A stretch of 64,000 nt of DNA from positions 4,030,001-4,094,000 of the forward strand of contig NZ_CP136624.1 of assembly GCF_032917945.1 (NCBI RefSeq), in the 5' to 3' direction. The notes beneath the pieces are model-generated. The model made no database searches and was not told where the DNA came from. It worked only from the letters and a program-made list of their open reading frames with translations. Below, piece by piece: positions 54,425-62,518 of this stretch (its first letter is position 1; each line of letters opens with the position of its first letter). Position numbers and translations under genes: made by a program. Source of the stretch: Bradyrhizobium sp. sBnM-33 (lineage in GTDB: Bacteria; Pseudomonadota; Alphaproteobacteria; Rhizobiales; Xanthobacteraceae).

Positions 54425-54467
54425 CACTTGGGCGTAGAACACTTGAGCGTGGAACACTTGGCCGTAG
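54423..54467 (+). repeat. Three tandem 15-bp repeats
   Basis: AACACTTGGGCGTAG, AACACTTGAGCGTGG, AACACTTGGCCGTAG at 54423, 54438 and 54453, directly after the cytochrome stop codon and 100 bases before the next gene. Possible protein-binding array or replication slippage. Confidence 0.8.
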
Positions 54468-54566
54468 CTGCTACGCCCCGTCTGCGATGGACAGCCGCCA
54501 ATCCATAGGAATAATGCTCGCGCTCAGGGGTAGCTAACTTCGCCCACAAGCGCGGGGAATGAAAAC

Positions 54567-55634
54567 ATGAAACACCCAGGGATTTCGCGCCGCGACGTGC
54601 TGGCTGGCACAGGCGCCGTTCTCGCAGGCGCAGCATTTTCCACGCGCGTCATGGCGGCTGCGCCTCCGCCGGAAGCGGTCACGCCCGCGCTGATCGAGGC
54701 GGCGAAGAAGGAAGGCAAAGTCATCTATTACACCTCGACCGACTTGCCGGTCGCGGAGAAGCTGGCGAAGGCGTTCGAGGCGAAATATCCGGGCATTGCG
54801 GTACGTGTCGAGCGCACCGGCGCGGAGCGCTTGTTCCAGCGTATCGGCCAGGAATATTCCAGCAATATCCACGCCGTCGACATCGTGAATTCATCCGACG
54901 CCGCGCATTTCATCGTCTGGAAACGTGACGGCATTCTGGCGCCCTACGTGCCGGAAGACGTCGCAAAATTCTATCCGGCCGAGCACAAGGATCCGGACGG
55001 CCAGTTTGCCAGCTTCCGCGTCTGGCTCAGCATCATCGCCTACAACACAAATCTGGTGAAAGCGGAGGAGGCGCCGAAGAGTTTTGCCGATCTGCTCGAT
55101 CCCAAGTGGAAGGGCAAGATCGTCAAGGCACATCCGGGCTATAGCGGCACCATCATGACCGCGACCTACCAGATGCAGCGCGATCTCGGCTGGAGCTTTT
55201 TCGAGAAGCTCGCCAGGCAGAACATCATGCAGGTGCAGTCGTCGGCCGATCCGCCGAAAAAACTCGATCTCGGCGAGCGCGCGGTGATGGCCGACGGCAA
55301 CGAATACAACATCTTCCAGATGAGGGAGGCAGGCCGCCCGGTCGAGCCGGTGTACGCCACGGAAGGGTCGCCGCTGATTATCGGACCGAACGGTGTCTTC
55401 AAGGATGCACCCAACCCCAACGCGGCAAGGCTGTTTCAGCAGTTCAGTCTCAGCCGGGAGGCCCAGCAGCTCATCGTCGATGTCGGCGGTCTCCGCTCGG
55501 TGCATTCTCAAACCGTCGAGAAAGCGGGACGCACGCCGCTCAAGGACATCAAGACCATGAAGGACGACGCGGCGGCAGTGGAGAAGGAGAGCGAGGCCAT
55601 CAAGGCGCGCTATACAAAAATCTTCCGCGTTTGA
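54567..55634 (+). CDS. Tat-exported ABC substrate-binding protein
   Basis: 355 residues with Tat signal ISRRDVLAGTGAVLAGAAFS and cleavage near VMAAA. Iron(III)-type binding fold (SBP_bac group): GKVIYYTSTDLPVAEKLAKA FEAKYPGI, VDIVNSSDAAHFIVWKRDGI, VWLSIIAYNTNLVKAEEAPK SFADLLDPKWKGKI, and SPLIIGPNGVFKDAPNPNAA. No permease or ATPase genes are next to it, so it must share those of another system, such as the one at 35-38 kb. Confidence 0.9.
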   Translation: MKHPGISRRDVLAGTGAVLAGAAFSTRVMAAAPPPEAVTPALIEAAKKEGKVIYYTSTDLPVAEKLAKAFEAKYPGIAVRVERTGAERLFQRIGQEYSSNIHAVDIVNSSDAAHFIVWKRDGILAPYVPEDVAKFYPAEHKDPDGQFASFRVWLSIIAYNTNLVKAEEAPKSFADLLDPKWKGKIVKAHPGYSGTIMTATYQMQRDLGWSFFEKLARQNIMQVQSSADPPKKLDLGERAVMADGNEYNIFQMREAGRPVEPVYATEGSPLIIGPNGVFKDAPNPNAARLFQQFSLSREAQQLIVDVGGLRSVHSQTVEKAGRTPLKDIKTMKDDAAAVEKESEAIKARYTKIFRV

Positions 55635-55639
55635 CCGCT

Positions 55640-57013
55640 ATGCCCTCCGGACTGCCCAGGATTTCGGTCGCCGAAACGCTTGCGGAAAAGATCGTTGCAG
55701 TGCGAGCGGGCGCATTACCGGAGGCGACCGCGCACAAATGCGAGGACCTGCTGATCGACGTGGTTGGCCTATGCGTGACGGCGCGGAACGAGGATTACGT
55801 CGGAAGTGCGCTGGCCGGTTGCGACGATGACGGTCCCTGCACGGCGATCGGCCACAAGCGCACGCTGAGCGCGGCCGGCGCCGCCTTCGTCAACGGCACT
55901 GCCGCCCACGGCGAGGATTTCGATGATACTTTCGAAGGTGGTCCGGTGCATGCCGGCGCCGTGATCGTACCGGCAGTGCTCGCCGTCTGTGAGCGGCACA
56001 ACCCGGATGGCCGCATGGCGCTGATCGGGATTGCGGTCGGCACCGAAGTGCTGTGTCGGTTGAGTCTCGTCGTGCCCAAGGCCGTTCATAAGGCGGGCTT
56101 TCACCCGACTGCGGTCTTCGGCGCGATCGGTGCGGCCGCCGGCATCGGTGCAGCGCTTGGCTTCAACGCCAGGCAGATCGTCGATGCGCTCGGCGTCGCC
56201 GGCAGCATGGCCGGCGGCATCATCGAATATCTCGCCGAAGGCGCCTGGACCAAGCGGCTGCATGCCGGATGGGCGGCGCAATCAGGCATCCGCGCGGCGC
56301 TGTTGGCGCGGGGAGGGTTCGTCGGTCCGCGAACGGTGTTCGAGGGCGTGCATGGCCTATTCCATGGCTTCGCGCATACCACCGATGGCGACTATGCCGC
56401 GCTGACCGGCGATTTCGGCGCGCGCTGGGTGACGGACACGCTGGCGTTCAAGCCTTATCCATGCGGAACGATGGCGCAGCCCTATATCGACTGTGCGCGT
56501 CGTCTCGCCGCGCGCGGCGTAAAGCCGGAGGATGTCGCCGAGATCGTCTGCGAAGTAGCGGAGGGAACGGTGCACCGGCTGTGGGAGCCGCTGGCCGACA
56601 AGCAGCGTCCGCGCAACGGCTATGCCGCAAAGTTCGCAGTGCCTTATCTGCTGGCCACCGGCTTCGTGCATGGCAGCGTCGGGCTCGGTGCGTTCACCGA
56701 AAACGCGATCCGCGATCCGCGCGTGCTGGCGCTCGCCGCCAGAGTGAAATTCGTGATCGACCCTGACAATCCCTATCCGAACAACTACACCGGCCACATC
56801 CGCGCCACGCTCAGAGATGGCAGCGTGGTGGAAGAGCGGCAGCCGTATCTGCGCGGCGGTGCGCAGGAGCCGCTGACGCGGCAGGACGTGACCGACAAGT
56901 TTCTGCTCAACGCCGATCATGGCGGCTGGAGCGCCATGCAAAGTGAAGCGGCGTTGAAACTGATGGCAGGGCTGTATAATGGCCGCATCGATCTTTCCTC
57001 ATTGCGCGGGTAG
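55640..57013 (+). CDS. MmgE/PrpD-family protein
   Basis: 457 residues from ATG at 55640. The family includes 2-methylcitrate dehydratase, cis-aconitate decarboxylase and related lyases. Blocks: CEDLLIDVVGLCV, FVNGTAAHGEDFDDTF, GFHPTAVFGAIGAAAGIGAA LG, GWAAQSGIRAALLARGGFVG PRTVFEG, and FKPYPCGTMAQPYIDCA. It is cytoplasmic. It starts just after the binding protein and is followed 7 bases later by an SDR, so it belongs to a catabolic operon; the substrate is a hydroxylated or unsaturated di-acid by analogy only. Confidence 0.88.
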   Translation: MPSGLPRISVAETLAEKIVAVRAGALPEATAHKCEDLLIDVVGLCVTARNEDYVGSALAGCDDDGPCTAIGHKRTLSAAGAAFVNGTAAHGEDFDDTFEGGPVHAGAVIVPAVLAVCERHNPDGRMALIGIAVGTEVLCRLSLVVPKAVHKAGFHPTAVFGAIGAAAGIGAALGFNARQIVDALGVAGSMAGGIIEYLAEGAWTKRLHAGWAAQSGIRAALLARGGFVGPRTVFEGVHGLFHGFAHTTDGDYAALTGDFGARWVTDTLAFKPYPCGTMAQPYIDCARRLAARGVKPEDVAEIVCEVAEGTVHRLWEPLADKQRPRNGYAAKFAVPYLLATGFVHGSVGLGAFTENAIRDPRVLALAARVKFVIDPDNPYPNNYTGHIRATLRDGSVVEERQPYLRGGAQEPLTRQDVTDKFLLNADHGGWSAMQSEAALKLMAGLYNGRIDLSSLRG

Positions 57014-57019
57014 CGGCTC

Positions 57020-57772
57020 ATGACCAAAGAACTCGCCGGGAAAGTCGCCATTGTCACCGGCGCCGGCCGCAATATCGGCCGCGCGATCGCGCTGACGCTG
57101 GCGGAGGGCGGTGCGTCCATTGTGGTGAATGCGCGCAGCAACCGCGCCGAGGCGGAGGCAGTCGCCCATGAGATCGAGGCTGCCGGCGGCAAGGCCCTGG
57201 TTCACATTGGCGACATCGCCGACGCCGGCGCGGTACAAGCCATGGCCGATGCTGCCGTGAGGCAATTCGGGCGCATCGATATCCTCGTCAACAACGCGGC
57301 GCTGCGGCGCGAAAAATCGTTCGCCGAGATGGACTATGCGGCGTGGCGCGAAATCCTCGACGTGACCCTCGACGGCACCTTCCACTGTGTAAAGGCCTGC
57401 CTGCCGGCGCTGCGGAAGTCCGGCGCGGGAGCCATCGTCAATATCGGCGGCCTCAGTGCGCACACGGGGGCAAAAAATCGCGCGCATGTGGTGACGGCGA
57501 AGGCTGGCATCATCGGCTTGACCCGCGCGCTGGCGCACGACCTGGCCGACGACGGCATCACGGTGAACTGCGTGGTCCCCGGGCTGATCGGCACGCCGCG
57601 GCCGAAGGATAAGCCGGAGCCGGCGCATCACTTGACCCATCAGACCATCAGCGGCAATCGAGGCTTGCCGGAAGACGTCGCCGCAACTGTGCGTTTCCTG
57701 TGCGGGCCCGGTGCGCGCTACGTCAACGGTCAGGCGATCCACACCAATGGCGGCGCCTATTTGGGCGCCTGA
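57020..57772 (+). CDS. SDR-fold protein lacking catalytic Ser and Tyr
   Basis: 250 residues. Nucleotide motif TGAGRNIG (13-20) and NNAA (91-94) are intact. Aligned to FabG-type enzymes, the catalytic Ser is Gly144, the catalytic Tyr is Val157, and only Lys161 remains (AHVVTAKAG). The C-terminus has the usual NGQAIHTNGGAYLG. It may bind a cofactor without acting as a normal dehydrogenase, or use other residues. It follows MmgE/PrpD by 6 bases. Confidence 0.88.
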   Translation: MTKELAGKVAIVTGAGRNIGRAIALTLAEGGASIVVNARSNRAEAEAVAHEIEAAGGKALVHIGDIADAGAVQAMADAAVRQFGRIDILVNNAALRREKSFAEMDYAAWREILDVTLDGTFHCVKACLPALRKSGAGAIVNIGGLSAHTGAKNRAHVVTAKAGIIGLTRALAHDLADDGITVNCVVPGLIGTPRPKDKPEPAHHLTHQTISGNRGLPEDVAATVRFLCGPGARYVNGQAIHTNGGAYLGA

Positions 57773-57856
57773 TGCATGGCTAAAGGCTGTTTTTGCAGAC
57801 GTACTGTCGGACAAACCCTCTCGGCGATCGCGGCGTTTGATGTTACGTAGAAACGC

Positions 57857-59965
57857 ATGAACCAGCATGCCAAGGTCGACATCCGCCACTCCACCTGTCC
57901 GCACGATTGTCCGTCGGCCTGTGCTCTCGATATCGAGGTGATCGACGGGCGCTCGATCGGCCGGGTCCGCGGCTCCAAGCAGCAGACCTATACGGCGGGC
58001 GTGGTCTGCGCCAAGGTTGCGCGCTACGCCGAGCGCATTCATCATCCAGACCGGCTGCTCTACCCGATGCGCCGCACTGGACCGAAAGGCTCCGGCCAGT
58101 TTGCGCGGATTTCCTGGGATGAGGCGTTGGACGAAATCGCTGCGCGCTTCGATCAGGCCGAACGCGAATTCGGCGCTGAATCGGTCTGGCCCTATTACTA
58201 TGCCGGCACCATGGGGCTCGTGATGCGCGACGGCATCAATCGCCTGGCGCATGTAAAAAAATACTCGCGCTACTACTCGACGATCTGCGCCAACATCGCG
58301 CGCGTCGGCTTCGCGATCGGTACCGGCAAGATCGCCGGCGTCGATCCTCGCGAGATGGGCGTCTCCGATCTCGTCGTGATCTGGGGCACCAATCCGGTGA
58401 ACACCCAGGTCAACGTGATGACGCATGCCTCGCGCGCCCGCAAGGAGCGCGGCGCGAAAATCGCCGCGGTCGACGTCTACAACAACGACACCATGAAGCA
58501 GGCCGACATCAAGATATTGCTCCGGCCGGGGACCGACGGCGCCTTCGCCTGCGGCGTCATGCACGTGCTGTTCCGCGAAGGTTACGCGGACCGCGCCTAT
58601 ATGGATCGTTATACCGACTGTCCGGACGAACTCGAGAGGCATCTGGCGACCCGCACGCCGGAATGGGCTTCGAAGATCTCGAGCGTCCCGGTCGAGGAGA
58701 TCGAGGCGTTCGCGCGCCTGGTCGGCCAGACCAAGCGTACGTTCTTCCGCCTCGGCTACGGCTTTACGCGCAGCCGCAACGGCGCAACGCAGATGCATGC
58801 GGCGTTGTGCATCCCGGCAGTGACCGGTGCATGGCAGTATGAAGGCGGCGGCGCATTCTTCAACAATGCTTCGATCTGGCAGTTCAACGAATCCATCATC
58901 GAGGGGCACGACGCGATCGACCCTACGACCCGCTGGCTCGACCAGTCCCAGATCGGGCGCATCCTGACTGGCGATACCGACGCCCTGAAAGGCGGTGGTC
59001 CGGTGAAGGCAATGTTGATCCAGAACACTAATCCGGTGACGGTCGCCCCCGAACAGGCGCTGGTGCGCCGGGGATTTGCGCGCGAGGACCTGTTCGCCGC
59101 GGTGCATGAGCAGTTCATGACTGAGACGGCGGCCATGGCCGATATCGTGCTCCCCGCCACCATGTTCATGGAACATGACGATCTCTACTACGGCGGTGGC
59201 CACCAACATATTTCGGTCGGCCCCAAGCTGATCGATCCGCCCGGCGAGTGCCGTTCCAATCATGAGGTGCTGCAAGGCCTCGGCCGGCGTCTCAATGCCG
59301 TGCATCTCGGATTTGAGATGACGCCGCGCGAACTGATTGATGCGACGCTGAAGAAGAGCAGCCACGGCGACATCGAGACGCTGGAAGCGGATCTGTGGCG
59401 TGACATCCAGCCGGATTTTCGTACCTCGCATTATCTCGACGGCTTTGCGCATCCGGACAAGAAGTTCCACTTCAAGGCCGATTGGGCGCATCCTCCGTCC
59501 GGTAAGCCTGGCCTCGGTCCGTGGGAGCAGATGCCATCGCTGCCGGACCACTGGATGGTCGTCGAGGAGGCGGATGAGGCGCATCCGTTCCGGCTCGCCA
59601 CCAGTCCGTCGCGCAGCTTCCTCAATACCAGCTTCAACGAAACCCCGTCGTCAATCGCGCGCGAGGGCAGTCCGACCGTGATGATCCATCCCGAGGATGC
59701 GGCGTCACTCGCGATTGCCGACGGCGATGCCGTCACGCTCGGCAACACGCGTGGAGAAACGACGTTGACCGCGCGGCTATTCGACGGCCTGCGCCGTGGC
59801 GTGCTGGTCGCGGAATCCATTCATCCCAACAAGGCCCATATCGGTGGTCGCGGCATTAACATGTTGACCGGTGCCGAAACGGTCGCGCCGGTCGGCGGCG
59901 CCGCGTTTCATGACAACAAGGTCTGGGTGAAAAAGGCGACCTCAGCCAGTGGGCGCAAGAGTTAG
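57857..59965 (+). CDS. DMSO-reductase-family molybdopterin oxidoreductase
   Basis: 702 residues. An N-terminal 4Fe-4S site is formed by Cys14, Cys18, Cys22 and Cys51 (STCPHDCPSAC...VCAK). Molybdopterin domain blocks: RISWDEALDEIAARFDQ, VIWGTNPVNTQVNVMTHASR, AAVDVYNNDTMKQADIKILL RPGTDGAFACG, LIQNTNPVTVAPEQALVRRG and ADIVLPATMFMEHDDLYYGG. The C-terminal dinucleotide-binding domain has NTSFNETPSSIAREG and MIHPEDAASLAIADGDAVTL. No signal peptide or partner subunits nearby. It uses bis-MGD, unlike the three hydroxylases in the window. Substrate unknown. Confidence 0.9.
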   Translation: MNQHAKVDIRHSTCPHDCPSACALDIEVIDGRSIGRVRGSKQQTYTAGVVCAKVARYAERIHHPDRLLYPMRRTGPKGSGQFARISWDEALDEIAARFDQAEREFGAESVWPYYYAGTMGLVMRDGINRLAHVKKYSRYYSTICANIARVGFAIGTGKIAGVDPREMGVSDLVVIWGTNPVNTQVNVMTHASRARKERGAKIAAVDVYNNDTMKQADIKILLRPGTDGAFACGVMHVLFREGYADRAYMDRYTDCPDELERHLATRTPEWASKISSVPVEEIEAFARLVGQTKRTFFRLGYGFTRSRNGATQMHAALCIPAVTGAWQYEGGGAFFNNASIWQFNESIIEGHDAIDPTTRWLDQSQIGRILTGDTDALKGGGPVKAMLIQNTNPVTVAPEQALVRRGFAREDLFAAVHEQFMTETAAMADIVLPATMFMEHDDLYYGGGHQHISVGPKLIDPPGECRSNHEVLQGLGRRLNAVHLGFEMTPRELIDATLKKSSHGDIETLEADLWRDIQPDFRTSHYLDGFAHPDKKFHFKADWAHPPSGKPGLGPWEQMPSLPDHWMVVEEADEAHPFRLATSPSRSFLNTSFNETPSSIAREGSPTVMIHPEDAASLAIADGDAVTLGNTRGETTLTARLFDGLRRGVLVAESIHPNKAHIGGRGINMLTGAETVAPVGGAAFHDNKVWVKKATSASGRKS

Positions 59966-60037
59966 ACCGCTCTTGCAGTCCACCGTCATCCGGCCGCAAA
60001 TGCTTTGCCAGCATTTGACGAAAAGGCGAGCGGGACA

Positions 60038-60820
60038 ATGACCGACCACAAAAGCGTAATCTGCGAAAAGCGCCGGCAGGCGTTCTGGATCACCATCAAC
60101 CGCCCGGATAAGCGCAATGCCATCAATGCTGATGTGGTCGCCGGCATCGCCCGCGGCTATCGCGACGCGCATGATGACAAGGACGTCCGCGTCATGGTGC
60201 TGACCGGGGCGGGCGACAAGGCGTTTTGCGCCGGCGCCGATCTGCAGAACAGCGGCGCTGCCTTCGCGATGGATTATTCGCGACCGAATGTCGATTACGC
60301 CGATCTGCTGCGGCTGTCGCAAAACGCCACCAAGCCCGCGATCGCGCGGGTGGGGGGCGTCTGCATGGCGGGCGGCATGGGCTTATTGTGCATGACCGAC
60401 ATGGCAGTTGCCGCCGATCATGTAGTCTTCGGGCTGCCCGAGGTGAAGGTCGGCGTGTTCCCGATGCAGGTGTTGAGCCTGTTGCAGTCGATCGCGCCGA
60501 AGCGGCTGGTCAGCGAATGGGCGCTGACCGGCGAGCCGTTTGATGCGCACGCGGCACAGGCCGCCGGGCTCCTGAACTACGTGGTGCCAGCGGCCGAACT
60601 TGACGCCAAGATCGAATGGCTGGTCAGCCGCATCGTCGACAAGTCGCCGACCGCGATCCGCCGCGGCAAATATGCCATGCGGGCGATCGCCTCGATGTCG
60701 TTCGACGAGAGCATCGCCTATACCGAAAGCCAGATTGCGCTATTGGCGATGACGGAAGACGCCAAGGAAGGTCTTAAGGCTTTCGGGGAGAAGCGCAAGC
60801 CTTCCTGGCCGGGCAAATAG
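60038..60820 (+). CDS. Enoyl-CoA hydratase/isomerase-family protein
   Basis: 260 residues from ATG at 60038 (GAGCGGGAC upstream; an earlier start at 60005 is less likely). Crotonase fold: WITINRPDKRNAINADVVAG, LTGAGDKAFCAGADLQ (oxyanion-hole loop) and GGVCMAGGMGLLCMTDMAVA ADHVVFGLPEVKVGVFP. In the last block the glutamate in LPEVKVG matches one of the two catalytic acids; the other, usually in the GGGxE loop, is not obvious (GGMGLL). Function could be hydration, isomerisation or hydrolysis of a CoA ester. Confidence 0.9.
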   Translation: MTDHKSVICEKRRQAFWITINRPDKRNAINADVVAGIARGYRDAHDDKDVRVMVLTGAGDKAFCAGADLQNSGAAFAMDYSRPNVDYADLLRLSQNATKPAIARVGGVCMAGGMGLLCMTDMAVAADHVVFGLPEVKVGVFPMQVLSLLQSIAPKRLVSEWALTGEPFDAHAAQAAGLLNYVVPAAELDAKIEWLVSRIVDKSPTAIRRGKYAMRAIASMSFDESIAYTESQIALLAMTEDAKEGLKAFGEKRKPSWPGK

Positions 60821-60878
60821 TTTGATTGCGGTCCCTACGTGATCCTGTTGGAGCGCCCACAAGGTAAATCGGTGGGAC

Positions 60879-62174
60879 TTACGATGCTCGCGAGGTGTCA
60901 GTCCGAGAACGGACTAGGGCAGCTTTGGTTCGTTCCTCGCGACGTTTCTTGGAGCCCGAGATCAGTTGCTTGCGTGTGCGCTTGGCATAGGCTGGCAGCT
61001 GGCGTGTCGATCGATGGCGAGCCGCGGCGCGTAACTCAGCATCCGTGAGGTCGCTGTCGGCACCTTCCGTAAAGCCGCCATGACGGAACGAGGTAAATGA
61101 GAGTTCGGTTCGAATCCCGGCTGCAATAACTATCTTTTTTACAACACTTCGAAGATAGCGCAGATCTTTGCGCTCCGTAATCCATGGCAGTGGCGTGCGC
61201 GACCTGCGATGTTTATGGTCGCGCCGAAAAATCAGCCCCAAAATCATCTTCTCCTTGATGGCGTCGAGCTCCTCCATCAATTCGGGGAAAAGGGGCTCGC
61301 CGGTTTCGTCAAATAGAGGCCACCAAGCTTCCTCGCCATTTTTCGGATGGACGATCTTTACGCTGTTCGGCCGCTCGTTGGGCCGGTAGTGTGAGATTTC
61401 AAAGGCGCCGAACACGTGTTCCTCGCGCTGCAACCACTCCCAAGTTAGCAGTGCCGCAGTTCCCACTGAGTTATATCCGAGCTTCTTTGCGGATATTCTG
61501 AAGGCAACGAGCTCGTCCCAAGTCGCTGTGGGCGTTTCACGCGCAGGCTGACCAGGCGCGCGACTTTTAAGGCCCATCCGCGAGAATGGATTGGTCGCTG
61601 GGACTACTGTTTCCTGAGCGCGTTGACCAACAAACCAAGCGCGCCTACAGGCGGTCATGGATGCATTCGCAAAACGACGACGCTCGCGTTTGACGATGTT
61701 ACCACCTGGATCTTTGTCGTCCACAACGAGCAGCTTGGCGTAAATCGCATCCACAAATGCTTTCGTGAAGTCAGAAATCTGCTTCGAGCCCGCGCGGCTA
61801 CCATCCTTCAGGATTTGGTTGGAAAACAGCGACAATCCTTGTTCGTAGAGGCGCTGGGTCTTGTGGTCGACTTCTTTCCATTTCTGGTGGGCCCTGAATA
61901 TGCCGACCAGCCAATCAAAAGTGCCCGGCGCAGGAGAAGTTGGAACCATGTCACTCAATCCTCCTGAGCGCCAGCTGTCGAATGCGGGTAACAGGATGTT
62001 CTCGGCTCGGTCGACGGCGGCCACGTGGTCCTGCCCTAGTGCTTCAGCCTTGACGTGGCAGCCCAGTTTGCGGGCCCAAGTCGGCGGCTCAAAGAAGTAT
62101 GCCCATCGACCATTCTTTAATGGTTTTCGCCGGCAGTAGCGGGGAACAGTCAATGCTGTGCAACGTGGTTTCAT
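60879..62174 (-). CDS. Tyrosine-recombinase-like integrase
   Basis: 431 residues. The C-terminal catalytic region has SFTSFRHGGFTEGADSDLTD AELRAAARHRSTRQLPAYAK R: an HxxR-like box altered to SFRHGG, the (H/K) box ARHRSTRQ, and the nucleophile Tyr in AYAKR. The N-terminal half is a helical core-binding domain (KTQRLYEQGLSLFSNQIL). The group is common next to rhizobial genomic islands. It ends 58 bases from the enoyl-CoA hydratase gene on the opposite strand, so it borders the catabolic block. Confidence 0.8.
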   Translation of the reverse strand: MKPRCTALTVPRYCRRKPLKNGRWAYFFEPPTWARKLGCHVKAEALGQDHVAAVDRAENILLPAFDSWRSGGLSDMVPTSPAPGTFDWLVGIFRAHQKWKEVDHKTQRLYEQGLSLFSNQILKDGSRAGSKQISDFTKAFVDAIYAKLLVVDDKDPGGNIVKRERRRFANASMTACRRAWFVGQRAQETVVPATNPFSRMGLKSRAPGQPARETPTATWDELVAFRISAKKLGYNSVGTAALLTWEWLQREEHVFGAFEISHYRPNERPNSVKIVHPKNGEEAWWPLFDETGEPLFPELMEELDAIKEKMILGLIFRRDHKHRRSRTPLPWITERKDLRYLRSVVKKIVIAAGIRTELSFTSFRHGGFTEGADSDLTDAELRAAARHRSTRQLPAYAKRTRKQLISGSKKRREERTKAALVRSRTDTSRAS

Positions 62175-62452
62175 ACTAGTGAGGCCAAATCCTTTGCTTC
62201 CGATCTAACTAGATCCATAGCTTTGGCTGGTCCCATGAGGCTATCGATAACGGCTTTCGACCAAACGGGTTCTCGAGAGCGCCCAGTTCCGTGATAGCCA
62301 ATTGGTGGTGGTGCCTCCCCGCGCACCACGGCGCGTGCGAGTTCAGCTGTGTTGCGGTAGTCCAGGTAGGCGGCGGCCATGTCGGCCCGCATGAGTGCAG
62401 GCCATATGCCGATGGGTGGATAACGCGCAGGAAGCGCAGAGCGTGGTGACAT
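62171..62452 (-). CDS. Small protein before the integrase, possible excisionase
   Basis: 93 residues if ATG at 62452 is used (115 from 62518). The core ARYPPIGIWPALMRADMAAA YLDYRNTAELARAVVRGEAP PPIGYHGTGRSREPVWSKAV has the MxxxxAAxYL pattern of AlpA/excisionase-like winged helices, where the substrate-binding wing follows. It overlaps the integrase start by four bases (ATGA), the usual xis-int arrangement. The function is inferred. Confidence 0.6.
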   Translation of the reverse strand: MSPRSALPARYPPIGIWPALMRADMAAAYLDYRNTAELARAVVRGEAPPPIGYHGTGRSREPVWSKAVIDSLMGPAKAMDLVRSEAKDLASLV

Positions 62453-62518
62453 GAGCGGTAGTTCGTGCGTATGCGTCAATCGTCGAGATGCAGGACTAAT
62501 GGGATCGTCGATTCGCAC

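Noticed and set aside
56999..59584. An 861-codon open frame on the minus strand
   Set aside because: It lies antisense to MmgE/PrpD, the SDR and the bis-MGD oxidoreductase, all well-supported families. It is rich in Arg/His/Asp, as high-GC shadow frames are, and crosses several genes.
61095..61130. tRNA-like GGTTCGAATCCCGG
   Set aside because: The stem does not pair properly and the stretch is inside the integrase coding sequence.
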